NCBI GenBank assembly: GCA_034696485.1
Contig: JAQIWT010000002.1
Location: forward strand, 1 to 64,000
Reading direction: 5' to 3'
From: Isohypsibius dastychi
Lineage: Eukaryota; Tardigrada; Eutardigrada; Parachela; Isohypsibiidae
DNA: 64,000 nucleotides
Shown here: positions 1 through 10,211 of the stretch, piece by piece
Layout: the number at the start of each line of letters is the position of its first letter
How positions within the stretch are numbered: the stretch's first letter is position 1
Notes under the pieces: generated by a model
The model's input: only the letters and a program-made list of their open reading frames with translations
Told to the model about the DNA's origin: nothing
Database searches by the model: none
Translations under genes and position numbers: made by a program

Positions 1-420
1 TTCGATCACGGTCCACATCAGTATCTCCTCCGCTACTTGGCTCCAAGTCCGCTTCTCCAGACTCGCTATCGTCTCCTGAAAACAAAACCACAACAAACGT
101 CAAAAAATGTCCAGTTTCAGTCCACTTATTAATGTTCCGTACTCGAACAGCTTTGCCACCTTAATTTTTTTCAAAATTTTATTGCAAACTATTCAGAAAC
201 TTCCGATACTCATAAAAAACGTACCTTCCACTTCAACCTGCTCAGGAGGAATGTAGTCAGTGTCGTCGCTGTCTGAACTACTCCCGTCATTCAAGATTTT
301 CCGATCGAAAATGCGAGACATCTTCTGATGGTCGAGAGGTCTCAAAGTTTCAACAGTTCCGTCTGCTATCACCAAGGAGAATTGCGGAGAGACATTTTGA
401 ATTCTCGAGAAAAGAAAATC
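1..420 (-). CDS. 5' part of a minus-strand gene, acidic protein, runs off the left edge
   Basis: Unrecognised protein. Reading leftwards, an exon of roughly 415 to 225 encodes a segment containing SPQFSLVIADGTVETLRPLD, then a serine/aspartate-rich stretch (SSSDSDDTDY) ending in PPEQVEVEG. A donor follows, then an acceptor (TTTTCAG in the minus sense, near base 80) opens a second acidic exon (DDSESGEADLEPSSGGD) that continues beyond base 1. The matching frame and acidic composition across the splice support one gene. The true start is unclear: the reading frame is open upstream to about 558 but without a convincing ATG, so the first coding exon may be further right or begin at an internal Met. 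No domain is visible in this fragment, so I give no function. Confidence 0.5.
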
Positions 421-744
421 AAACAAAATGATTTCTGAACGTGAGATTTCGAAATGCTTACTGATTGAATTGAAGTATACAGTTGACTGAACCCACACGG
501 CCGGACAGACATGGCTCGAGACGCAGCGTCTAAATGAGCCCGCTGATGACAGTAACAAGGTGCACAGCGTGCACCTGCAATTCGAAAGGCTGGTGCACGC
601 ATCTGTGCACGGAAAGGTGACGAATTAAACAAATACAATCCCGCATCCGATCCCGATTGTAATATCTACCGTACTCTTTCTGGTAAGGATTCGGATGAGG
701 GGACCAAATGGTAACTGTGTATCTGGGCTTCTTCGCTTATTCTT
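421..744. other. Intergenic or 5' flank, nothing identified
   Basis: No convincing coding exon, RNA gene or repeat. It probably holds the promoter or leader of the gene that runs off the left edge. Confidence 0.3.
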
Positions 745-1150
745 GCTTCGATGCTTCGTTGCTTCGATGGTTCACTGGTTCGTTGCTTCGTTGGTTCGTT
801 GGTTCGTTGGTTCGTTGGTTCGTTGGTTCGATGCTTCGATGCTTCGATGCTTCGATGCTTCGTTGGTTCGTTGGTTCGTTGGTTCGATGCTTCGATGCTT
901 CGATGCTTCGTTGGTTCGTTGGTTCGTTGGTTCGTTGGTTCGTTGGTTCGATGCTTCGATGCTTCGTTGGTTCGTTGGTTCGTTGGTTCGTTGGTTCGTT
1001 GGTTCGTTGGTTCGATGCTTCGATGCTTCGATGCTTCGTTGGTTCGTTGGTTCGATGCTTCGATGCTTCGTTGGTTCGTTGGTTCGTTGCTTCGTTGGTT
1101 CGTTGGTTCGTTGCTTCGTTGGTTCGATGCTTCGTTGGTTCGTTGCTTTG
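745..1150. repeat. 8-bp satellite array, unit TGSTTCGW
   Basis: About 50 head-to-tail copies of an 8-base unit that occurs in two main versions, TTGGTTCG and ATGCTTCG, arranged in blocks of one to six. The two variable positions (G or C before TTCG, T or A after it) are strongly linked. Because 8 is not a multiple of 3, 24 bases make one 8-residue repeat and all three forward frames stay open with the same repeating peptide. This explains the long overlapping open frames here; they are not genes. A short array of the same unit in the opposite orientation lies near 2420-2465. Confidence 0.95.
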
Positions 1151-1194
1151 TGGATATTTAATATTATTCGAATATTCGATATTTAAATTTCAAA

Positions 1195-1471
1195 CAATAC
1201 CAGCATAACACGGAATCTCGGCACTGATTTCTGCTATAATAATCTCGGCGCCCCCCAGCCCCCCATAACAATGTAGTTTGTTCTGGAATAATCAGAACTG
1301 CGGTTTTGCAACGTGAATTGGACGCAGATTTCGGATTGGTCAATTTGCCAACTCTCAGTTGGGTGGAGGTCTGATTATTGCAGGTCAAACTACATTCTTG
1401 TGGGGGGCTAGGGGGCGCTGAGATTATGATAGCAGAAATCGGCGCCGAGATTCCGTGTTATGCTGGTATTG
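1195..1471. mobile_element. MITE-like element with 86-bp terminal inverted repeats
   Basis: Bases 1195-1280 and 1386-1471 are near-perfect reverse complements. The outer ends read CAATACCAGCATAACACGG and its complement, and the inner ends read ATGTAGTTTG and its complement. About 105 bases of unrelated sequence lie between. There is no coding capacity, so this looks like a non-autonomous foldback or MITE element. A target-site duplication is not clear; the flanks are A-rich on both sides. It begins about 45 bases after the 8-bp satellite ends. Confidence 0.8.
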
Positions 1472-1480
1472 AAAAATAAC

Positions 1481-1552
1481 TGCGGGGCTCCGCCCTCCGC
1501 AACCCCCACGGGGGGCTGCGCCCCCGAGCCCCCGCTCGGCCAAAAGCGCCGT
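1481..1552. repeat. GC-rich palindromic cluster
   Basis: A short block of near-pure G+C containing small palindromes (GCGGGGCTCCGCCC and GGGGGCTGCGCCCCC) inside otherwise AT-leaning DNA. It abuts the right end of the inverted-repeat element. No gene is apparent. Confidence 0.6.
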
Positions 1553-2110
1553 TTTTTTTCACAAAGACCGCTATTAAAAATGGTCAAACCTACTTCCACC
1601 AGAAAACATGCACCCACAGAAAAAATTTCTCCGAGCGTAATTCGTCGAGCTGAGTGAAATGGCATCAGTTTAATTCGTAGCTGAAGTAACTACGAAATAC
1701 GCGGACAACGAAAGGGAATGACTTCAAAAACTCCAACTATCAGACTACCATTTTTCAACTACAAAGCCTGTTGCCTACAAGGTCAGAAAACAAACGAGAT
1801 TTCTGAAAAAAGAAAAGCATGACAACGAAAAGTTCTTACGACGAGAATTCTGGCTATGAAAGGTTGTCTACGGAATGTCAAGGCATCGTTGGTGAGGTGA
1901 GACGGAGGGCAAGTGCATTCGGCATCGGCATTGCCGCATTGCACTTTTCGGTTTATTCTTAATGTAAAACAAATATTCAATCCTAACTATTTCGAAAAGC
2001 CAAAACAAAACCTTGGTTAAATGAAGCAATGCAAACACATCGTCCGCCGTAGATGACCATTCGATAGATCACCATTACGGGTTTTTGTAATGCCAATGTA
2101 ACCACCAAAT
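1553..2110. other. Intergenic, no gene seen
   Basis: No coding exon could be supported. A short inverted repeat (TTCGTAG ... CTACGAA, about 1673-1696) is present. Confidence 0.4.
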
Positions 2111-2111
2111 T

Positions 2112-2370
2112 TACAAGGAAATTGTTCTTGTCTTCCTTCCACAACAACAGCTACTCCTCTATTTCTGCTTGAACAAATTCCCCGCGGACCGATTTGACGT
2201 TCGAAATTACGTTCGAATTTCGAACGTGGAATGATAAAATTTAAAATTTTCAAAATCTACAGGAAAATTGTTCTTGTCTTCCTTCCACAACAAAAGCTAC
2301 TCCTCTATTTCTGTTTGAATAAATTCCCCGCGAACCGATTTGACGTTCGAATTTCGAACATGGAATGATA
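2112..2370. repeat. Imperfect tandem duplication, two copies of about 115-125 bp
   Basis: The block at about 2112-2236 (AGGAAATTGTTCTTGTCTTC ... GGAATGATA) recurs at about 2258-2370 with a handful of substitutions and a short deletion in the second copy near the TTCGAAATTACG segment. Both copies contain GTTCGAATTTCGAAC palindromes. It is non-coding as far as I can see. Confidence 0.85.
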
Positions 2371-2419
2371 TTGAACATACGAAAATATGTTGAGCGAATG
2401 TTCGAAATGTAACTTCCAA

Positions 2420-2465
2420 CCATCGAACCATCGAAGCAACGAACCAACGAAGCAACGAAGCGTCC
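2420..2465. repeat. Second, inverted small array of the 8-bp satellite
   Basis: Units of CGAACCAT, CGAAGCAA and CGAACCAA are the reverse complement of the TGSTTCGW unit found at 745-1150. About six units are present. It lies just after the tandem duplication at 2112-2370. Confidence 0.85.
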
Positions 2466-3090
2466 GATATTTCTGTTAAGCTTTTTAACATGGGCCCCCT
2501 GTTCCGAATTCTTTCCCTCTTTCTTTCGTTTCTCTTCGGCTTTTGTTGCTCGGAATGAGGAACGGTTTGATATGCAGACACATACGACATGTGGTTCATG
2601 ACAGGTATCGTAATCTTTATTTTCCATCTAGCTTCTCGGCGGCAAATTATGACACAAACCAGCCGAGCCGGCCTTGTACAAATAATCGCTTTAATATTCT
2701 TTTCTTTTGGTTAAACAGTCACTTGTGCATTCAACCGTCAACGCGCAAACAACACAACTTCACTTCGTAACACGAATCGTCCGCAAAGAAAACCATTCAA
2801 CCGTCCAGCAGACGTCTTCATTTTCACGTCTTGACAACTCTTCCTTTTCTTCCTTCCACGCAACTTGATTCCCTGATGGATCTTTGTTTTCATACCATGA
2901 CTGAGCGACATAATAATAAAGCAACAACTGTCATCGATCCAGCCACCTGACCGAGAGAAGAATGACGCTGATCTTTTTATCCGCGGAATATTTATAACTT
3001 CGACGCGTGAAAAACCAGTCTGGCGCTTTTTGTTGGCGTTTTATTGCGTCCCACCCAAAATGATTATGGATTGTAGTCTGAGTTGAACGG
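2466..3090. other. Upstream region of the convertase gene, no gene seen
   Basis: There is no supportable exon in this stretch. It should hold the promoter and leader of the following convertase gene, but no clear TATA box or initiator was identified. Confidence 0.35.
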
Positions 3091-6000
3091 ATGATATGTT
3101 TGAGAATTGTTCCCGTTATTTTGAGGATGTACCATATTTTTGGCACATGGATCGCATTGATCTGGCTTTTAATCTCGATGACCGAAGGAGTTATTTTTAC
3201 GAATCAGATCGCCGCACGGATTACGGGTGGACCGGAAGTGGCCAGAAAAATTGCAGAGGAAAATTCGCTTGTTTATTTGGGGCAGGTGAGATTATCCTGG
3301 TGGTGTAATTCAAAACTAATTTAACCTGGTGGTTAAATTCGAATTCTGATTTGAGAAAAATATTTATTGTGCTTTCACTTTGTTACCAGGTTTGACCAGA
3401 TTCTTATTGGTTTGTAATTCGTCTATCAGAACAGAACTTACTGAATTAATTACAACCATGTGGCTTGCTTTTTTCTGGAAAAATTGTCGCATTTCTCTTA
3501 ATTTTTTACAGTTTGAATGTTTTTTTGCAAACGTTGGCAAATTCTGCTTATTAAATTTTATTTCATTCTTCCAGATTGGCTCGTTGGCGGATCACTATTT
3601 ATTCCAACATCCTCGCATCCGGAAGCGATCTGCAAGTGAATCAGAGCATCATCGCGCGCTGCAGTACAATAAAAATGTTGGCATTCATTTCTTTCTTCCG
3701 ACTTTATTCATTATGAAGGAACTAAAATATGAACTGAATTACGTGTTGTATTTTGCAGATTCAGTGGAGCGAGCAGCAACGACTGCTAAAAAGAGTCAAA
3801 AGAGATATTGCCAAACTGGAACTGTCATCACTAAACAGATATATGTGGAAGGACCCACTTTACCAAAAACAATGGTACTTGGTAAGTGCGATTAAATTCG
3901 CAATCGATATCAATTCAGTTTCTGCAATTTCGTTTAATTCCTTGATTTTTCACATCAATTTCTCATCAGTGAACTTTTTGATGGAGTTGGAATATTCCAG
4001 TTTTTAATAAAGAATTCTGGGTTTTTTCAGCACAAAGTTTCCGGAAAATCGTTCTCGGATATGAACGTCGAAGCCGTTTGGTTCGAAGGATATTCCGGTC
4101 GTAATGTTTCAGTTACGATCCTGGATGATGGAATCCAGACTGATCATGGTGATCTGATTTTGAATTACGTAAGTCCGTAATATTCGTCCTGAACCAAAAT
4201 CGATGCCTTTTTATTAGCCAATATGACGCAAAAACATTTTTGTAAAAAAATTATGGGGATTTTTTTATCAAGGATCCACAAGCCAGCACGGATCTAAACG
4301 ATAACGATAATGACCCAACTCCTCGAAACGACGGCATGAACAAACACGGAACGAGATGCGCCGGACTAGTTTCCTCACAAGCCGGCAACAACATCTGCGG
4401 AGTCGGTGTGGCATATAACGCGAAAATCGGAGGTAGTTTGGACGTTTTTCATGCGCCTGCCGTCAGTACATTTTGAAGTATGGTTTTTTTGTAGGGATTA
4501 GAATACTGGATGGAGATATTAATGACGCACTGGAAGCAAAAGCGATTAGTTTTAATCCGAATCATGTGGATATTTACAGCGCCAGCTGGGGACCGGAAGA
4601 TGGGTAGGTCAGGTCGTCTAAATTACCTTACGTAATTCATCATATTTAACATAGTGGAAGAACTTTGGATGGACCTGGTCCGCTTACAATAAAAGCAATG
4701 GAAGAAGGAATCAAGAAAGTGAGTACTTTTATGAAAAGTTGTGTCGCGTTGTGAATTGTGATGCGTGAGAGATCGGAGAAAAATAATGGTCAAGACGGAA
4801 TGTCATGCTCGTTGACCTCGTTGCGAAATTTCTGCATTGCGATATGTCGCTTTCTGATTCATAAATTATGTCTAAGTGCATAATCGAGTTTGTTGTCAAT
4901 TATTTCCCAAAATGTGGAACGAATTCCGAAATTGCAGCGATGTATTTTCAGACTCTATCATTACAAGTACGAGGTAAATTTCCATTTGTGGCAGGCCAGC
5001 AAACAATGTGGCAGACCAAATGCGGCAAACTAAAGCAATCAAATGGCAATCAAATCCGGTTAGCCCATTACAAGAAGCGGGCTTTTGTTATAGCTATCAA
5101 ATGATGATCCGGGTAGAGCGTATTAAGTCAAATTTTCATATTAGTTAGTCAGCATTTTATAATGCAGTGAGGCAAAGAGCAGAGGAGAAAAAGAAGCAGA
5201 AAGTGCAGAAAAAGCAGGCTTAGACGAATGTGATCGTCTCGGCTAAGAAACGTGGAAGACCAAAAGCAGTTAAATATACGCGGCTGGAGACCGCTGAAGA
5301 AATACCTGCATCCAACGTTCGTCGATCCTCGAGAAAGAAGAAATGACCGAGTCAGGAGCGATCTTCTGTGATTTTTTTCTTTACTGTGATTTTGTTTTTA
5401 GCCATTATGATTAAATTTTACAATTTTGAGTTTTATCCTGAGCTATTCTACTGCAATAAATTATGACCGCGTTTACAAGTCTACATACACTTATAGCCGA
5501 ATACAGTTGCTATTCTCTATGCGGGCACGCTAAAATGCCAGCTAGCCGCATTTGGTCTGCCACATTGTTTGCTGGCCTGCCACAAATGGAAATTTACCTC
5601 GTACAGAATTTACCAAATTTAACATGAACCAGATTTAACTTTTCATGGTTTTGTACATGTATGCTAAATTAGAAATTGGCTGTCCTGAAGTTTGAAAAGC
5701 CAACAAATCCAAGAATCATTTGTTTCCCGCGGGTGTTAATTTTCACTCTCGACAAAAGCTTTCTCTGCGGTCGATGTAGAAAACCCTGTCTTCTGTTAAT
5801 ATTATTATTTAAATTTGATCTTGGGAGGGAGCTTTACTCAAAAACACTACGTCAGCGTCTTTTTTGCAAATTTTGTGTTCTGTCCTCTAAATGTTTTATT
5901 TTTATTTTTAGGGAAGAAACGGAAAGGGTTCGGTGTATGTCTGGGCGTCCGGAAACGGAGGCAAAGATGAGGATAGTTGCAGTTGTGATGGTTATGCGAG

Positions 6001-7366
6001 CAGTATTTATACAATCAGCGTCAGTAGTGCCAATCAGTATGGAATGAAGCCTTGGTATCTCGAAGAATGCCCATCGACCTTGACCACGACATACAGCAGC
6101 GGGACTAGTTTTCAAGACTCTGTTGTAACTACTGATTATTACACATCTAGAAATCCCAAAGATTTCTGCACAGAACGACATTCCGGGACCTCAGCTTCTG
6201 CACCGATTGTCGCTGGTCAGAAGCTTTGTTTCTGTAAGAAAACTTGAAAAATACCAATGTGTTTCATTACAGGAATTATCGCCTTAGCGCTCGAAGCTAA
6301 TCCAGCACTAACTTGGAGAGATTTACAGCATCTAGTTATTCGTGCATCTAATCCAGAACCATTGGAGGATCCGGAATGGAAGACAAATGGAGTCGGAAGG
6401 AAAGGTGACCTTTTTCAATACTTCGATTTCATTTTGTAGTTCTCTGTTTACGTGCTTATTGAAATCGTTGTTGAACTGAAAAATTGGCTGAATGTGCTTA
6501 CATGATGGGTTTAATTCCAGTTAGCAACAAATTTGGATTCGGGCTGCTGGACGCGTCGAGTTTGGTTGAACAGGCGAAATGGTGGAAGCGAGATACACTT
6601 CCGGCACAACGAATATGTCAGCCCTCGGCTCAAGAACCAAACGAGTAAGCAGTTATTCGGACTTTGTTTTTTTTTGGTGTTCAAAAATAGTGAAGGACGT
6701 TTTGAAGCTGGTTTTTTCCCTAAACGACCGGAAGTAAAATGAAGGAAAATTTCAGAAATAGTGCTTTGTTTTGTTTCACTCTCAGTTCACAGAAATAATA
6801 CGGCTGTCCGCATGTGAGTTGATACTTTGTGGTTTTTCAGAATTATCAGCACTCAGAGTTCTTTCACGCTTTCTACGAAATCTTGCCGGAACACCGATAA
6901 CCAGATCTCAAAACTCGAACACGTTCAGGCGGTTATAACGATCGCCGCACAACGTCGCGGGAACATCATGATCAGTTTGACTTCTCCGCGAAACACTACA
7001 TCCATTCTATTGCCGAAGCGACCGAAAGATGATAGCAATCAGGGCTTTCTCAACTGGGCTTTCACTAGCGTCCATTACTGGGATGAAGACCCACTTGGAC
7101 GCTGGACTTTGAACATTACCTACACCCGTGACTCCGAGCAAAGGAATGGTTTTATTTTGAGCCAAAAAACGATTTTGAAATCGTGGCGACTGATTTTTTA
7201 CGGAACACATCCGGCCGGACCGATCGAGGTTCCTAGTCGTGCTAATGACATTCGTGGATCGAAAGCTCCGCCTGCTTCGGCAACTGGGAATTCTCGTTTT
7301 TACTTATTTTCAAGCAACGGGTTATTTTTGCTCTCTTTTTGGATGTATTTTTGGATGAGAGAATAA
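3091..7366 (+). CDS. Furin/PCSK-like proprotein convertase (subtilisin/kexin type), 11 exons
   Basis: A secretory-pathway endoprotease that cleaves precursors after dibasic sites. Exons: 3091-3285, 3575-3676, 3759-3881, 4031-4168, 4273-4432, 4495-4603, 4655-4718, 5912-6215, 6273-6404, 6521-6644, 6841-7366. Order of parts: hydrophobic N-terminus; prodomain ([20 protein letters not shown]) ending at an autocleavage-type RVKR; then the S8 catalytic domain with Asp in [13 protein letters not shown], His in KHGTRCAG, oxyanion Asn in WASGNGG and Ser in [10 protein letters not shown], so the full site is intact. A P-domain follows ([13 protein letters not shown]), then a short hydrophobic C-terminus ([11 protein letters not shown]) that could anchor it. 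The oxyanion Asn argues for furin/PC1 type and against PC2, which has Asp. There is no Cys-rich region, so it is shorter than furin. Its stop codon lies inside an AATAAA. Intron 7 carries an inverted-repeat transposon. Confidence 0.93.
4967..5604. mobile_element. DNA transposon remnant with 60-bp terminal inverted repeats, in an intron
   Basis: Bases 4967-5026 and 5545-5604 are exact reverse complements as far as I can read (outer end GTACGAGGTAAATTTCCA). The palindromic GTAC at both tips may hide a TA or GTAC target duplication. TA with a CGAGG... end would be compatible with a Tc1/mariner-type element. The whole element of about 640 bp lies inside the seventh intron of the furin-like gene, between the exons for GIKK and GRNGKGSV. 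Confidence 0.88.
5149..5346 (+). pseudogene. Basic AT-hook ORF remnant inside the transposon
   Basis: An open frame of about 65 codons with one in-frame TAG at 5221-5223. It reads lysine/glutamine/glutamate-rich before the stop, then [15 protein letters not shown] and a basic end (RRSSRKKK) before TGA at 5344-5346. KKRGRPK is a good AT-hook core, a minor-groove DNA-binding motif. It looks like the tail of a DNA-binding protein carried by the element and now interrupted. Whether a CAG-to-TAG change created the stop is inference. Confidence 0.55.
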
Positions 7367-7804
7367 ATAAGGTGATCACCACCGGTGAAAATGTGAACGA
7401 TGTCAACGATTTCTTAGCAGTAGGCCGAGTAGGCGAGTGTGTCGTAGACTCTGAATGAATGAGGATGTCTTTCTGCCTACCATGTCTGCCTAGTGCCTAC
7501 TTTCGTTCTCACAATTCACACTCTCGATTTCACAATTTGGCGAAACTCTGACTCCGCGCGGTTTGCAGTTTATTTACTCAAGTTTGTGTTTGCGTAATCG
7601 GATTTCATGCGAGAAATTGGACCGGAATCAAAGCGTTTATTCATCAGAGATTGCTGGGTGGTTGGGTGAGGTGGAAGGACAAGCGAGGGGTCCTGGCTCA
7701 CGAGATCGCATCTTTGCGGTTCCCACATTTATCAGCTGAATTTTGAACTCCGTTCGGTATTTCCAGGAAGGAATCCCACTGCAGGAGTTTATTCTCTGTG
7801 AAAA
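7367..7804. other. Intergenic, shared convertase 3' end and acyltransferase promoter
   Basis: No exon seen. It contains a run of short GCCTAC/GTAGGC words in both orientations (about 7420-7500) that could pair, but no recognised RNA gene. Confidence 0.35.
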
Positions 7805-9934
7805 ATGGCGCCACTCCAGCTAATCGTTCGGCGTGCAAAGGCTGTGCTTTTCGCGATTCTGTGTTTTGCAAGCAGCTCCTTGGGAAGCGTTTTCGTTTTG
7901 TTCCCTCTGCTTCCGCTTCTTTTTCTGAATCGGAAGTGGTTCAGATGGCTTGCAGATCATATTATCGCTTTGTGGGAATCTTTTCCGGTGGTAAGCACCT
8001 GATCGTGTATCATGTTGTTCTGATGATTTTGATTTGAATGTAGTGGAACTGTGATGATTTTGAATTCAGATTCTTGATTTTCATAGGTTTTGGATTTGAT
8101 TTCTTATTTCGTTAAAAACAAAGATTTGCATCGTGAAAATTATATTAGTCTGGTATGGAAACGAGCGGTAGATAGCCTTGCATTTTCGTAAATTGCTAGA
8201 TCCGTGTTGACCGAAGCGCTGCAAAATTCGATCAATCATGGATGAACAATATTGATTCATTTTTGCAGGCACTGCTTCATATCCTGTGCGGTATGGATAT
8301 TCGCGTATTCGGTGATGAGATCGACCCGGATGAAAATTCTATTATTATCATGAACCATCGCACGCGGTGAGTGATTCAGTGGAAAACAGAAAAAAGTGCA
8401 TATCATTTTTCTTTTCCGCCGGAAATGGACGAGTGCACTCATTTTCCAGTTTTATAAAATAGCCGAATATTTGTTAATTTAAACTGGATATTATAATAGA
8501 ATTTTTTGTGTTGTTTTCAGATTGGACTGGTTATTCTTGTGGACCGCTCTCTTTCCGAACGCCCTGCCTCGGCATAAGATCATTATGAAGAAAGAACTGA
8601 AATTCCTTCCTGGTTCTGGTAATTTTTCTTCTTAATTTGGTGTGTTCTTCCATTTTGTTGTCAGATTAGAAGATCTCTTGTTGCAGGCTGGTCGATGCAA
8701 TGTGCGGGATTCATGTATATCGACCGGAAATGGGATAAAGATCAAGGCAAGGGTGTTGTCTCTTTCTGCTCATGAAGCGTTACAGATTTGCTGAGCAAAT
8801 GCATTGTCATGAACAGAATTGTTCCGGACGACGGTTGAATATGTTCGACACGATGAGCGGAAAGTCAACGTGAGTCAGACAGAAAGCAAACAACCTGATA
8901 TTTACTTTTCCATTTCATATTCGAAATGACAATATCCTAAACAGACGTACTGCCTCGAGTGTCTCATTTCTACGGAAACAAGGATATGCTCCACAAAATT
9001 GAATTTAAATAAATTGGTATTTTCAGATGCTGATATTTCCGGAAGGAACCGACTTGAATCCGAAGTCTCGTGGTCGAAGTGACGCTTTTGCCGCAACAAA
9101 CAATAAACCGACGCTAAAGCACTGCCTGTACCCTCGCCTTCTTGGGTTCACTTCGCTGTTCGAAATGATGCAAGAAAGTACGAGCTTTGATCAGTTAACC
9201 GGTTCATCCCGTATATTGAAATTTTATTCGAGTAGAATAATTAATCGACTCGTCTGTACACTTTTACTCCGGGAAAAATCGAAAACCTTGTTGAAAAATT
9301 GGCGATTGATTCTTTAGTAGCTTGATGTCTTTCAGTTCTGCGATTACTTTTATTGTTTATTTAGAGAAATCAGCGTTTTCAGATTTTTGTTTTTCTGAAC
9401 GATTTATTTCGGTAATTTGGTTGGTTTTGTTATTTAAACGAGTTCTTCAATTCAGACAAAGTCTTGGACGCAATCTACGACATCACCGTCGTCTACCCGC
9501 AATCTGTGATACAAAGCGAGCTTGACTTTTTGATCCAAGGCTCCCCGGAGGCCATCTATTTTCTAATTAAACGCCATCCAGTATCAGAATTACCAAAGAC
9601 GCGACCGGAATTGGAAGTCTGGCTGAGTGACTGCTGGGCACAAAAAGAGATTCAGCTGGAGAACTTCTACGCGACCAAGTCGTTTCCGCCGGATGTTCAC
9701 CCGAGAGTTATGAATGCCATCCCGTTCCTCTACCTTTCATGCGCCGGATGGAGCGCCTGTGTCATCTTCTGGAGCTGGCTGTTGTGGAGCTACCTCATTG
9801 TCGATCTCTATTTCGTTGTTGCCACCATTGTTTTTTCTTTTATTACGCATAAATGTAATGGACTTGATCGATTGGAATTGAAACTTTTCAAAGATGAATG
9901 TAACCGCGAAAAAATACGCGGCGACGTCAAGTAA
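7805..9934 (+). CDS. LCLAT1: LCLAT1/AGPAT-family lysophospholipid acyltransferase
   Basis: Transfers acyl groups to lysophospholipids (lysocardiolipin or lysophosphatidylinositol in known relatives) at ER or related membranes. Exons: 7805-7990, 8269-8366, 8521-8618, 8687-8752, 8817-8869, 9027-9177, 9456-9934. An N-terminal hydrophobic segment is followed by the HX4D catalytic motif in NHRTRLDWLFLW, the GSGWSMQCAGFMYIDRKWD block and the FPEGTDL motif. Two or more hydrophobic stretches lie near the C-terminus (FLYLSCAGWSACVIFW and the following run). Exon 5 is short and easily missed; splicing it gives GKELFRTTVEYVRHDERKVN and keeps the frame. The protein ends in a basic tail (KIRGDVK). An AATAAA lies at 9981-9986. 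It is tail-to-tail with NOP58. Confidence 0.92.
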
Positions 9935-9980
9935 CTGTTATTTCCGGTGTTTCCTATCTTGTTCCTGCCGAAATCTTATT

Positions 9981-9986
9981 AATAAA
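9981..9986 (+). terminator. Poly(A) signal AATAAA for the acyltransferase gene
   Basis: A canonical AATAAA 47 bases after the acyltransferase stop codon, on the same strand. Confidence 0.7.
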
Positions 9987-10211
9987 GTAACTGATTATTT
10001 CACTTCCGGTGCAGTAATTCATTGTAACAATAACAAAAAGGATGCGAGAAGAAACTGTAAGCCAACATCACACAGAAATACATAAGAATTCAGCGCATAA
10101 AAATAACGGGTAAAATGAAAGATCCCGAACGGCCCGAAAACTGAAACAAAATCATCGAATTTGCAAGGGAAGATTTCTCTGAAATATGATGGACACTGCA
10201 CAACTGCCAAT

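Noticed and set aside
745-1150. CRISPR-like array
   Set aside because: The unit is 8 bp with no spacers, and the context is a eukaryotic genome with introns.
695-1208. Three long overlapping plus-strand open frames of 136-166 codons
   Set aside because: They are produced by the 8-bp satellite, which is stop-free in all forward frames; the repeating peptide has no independent support.
8750-8875. Apparent frameshift in the acyltransferase gene
   Set aside because: A 64-base intron and a 53-base exon restore the frame (GKELFRTTVEYVRHDE), so the gene is intact.
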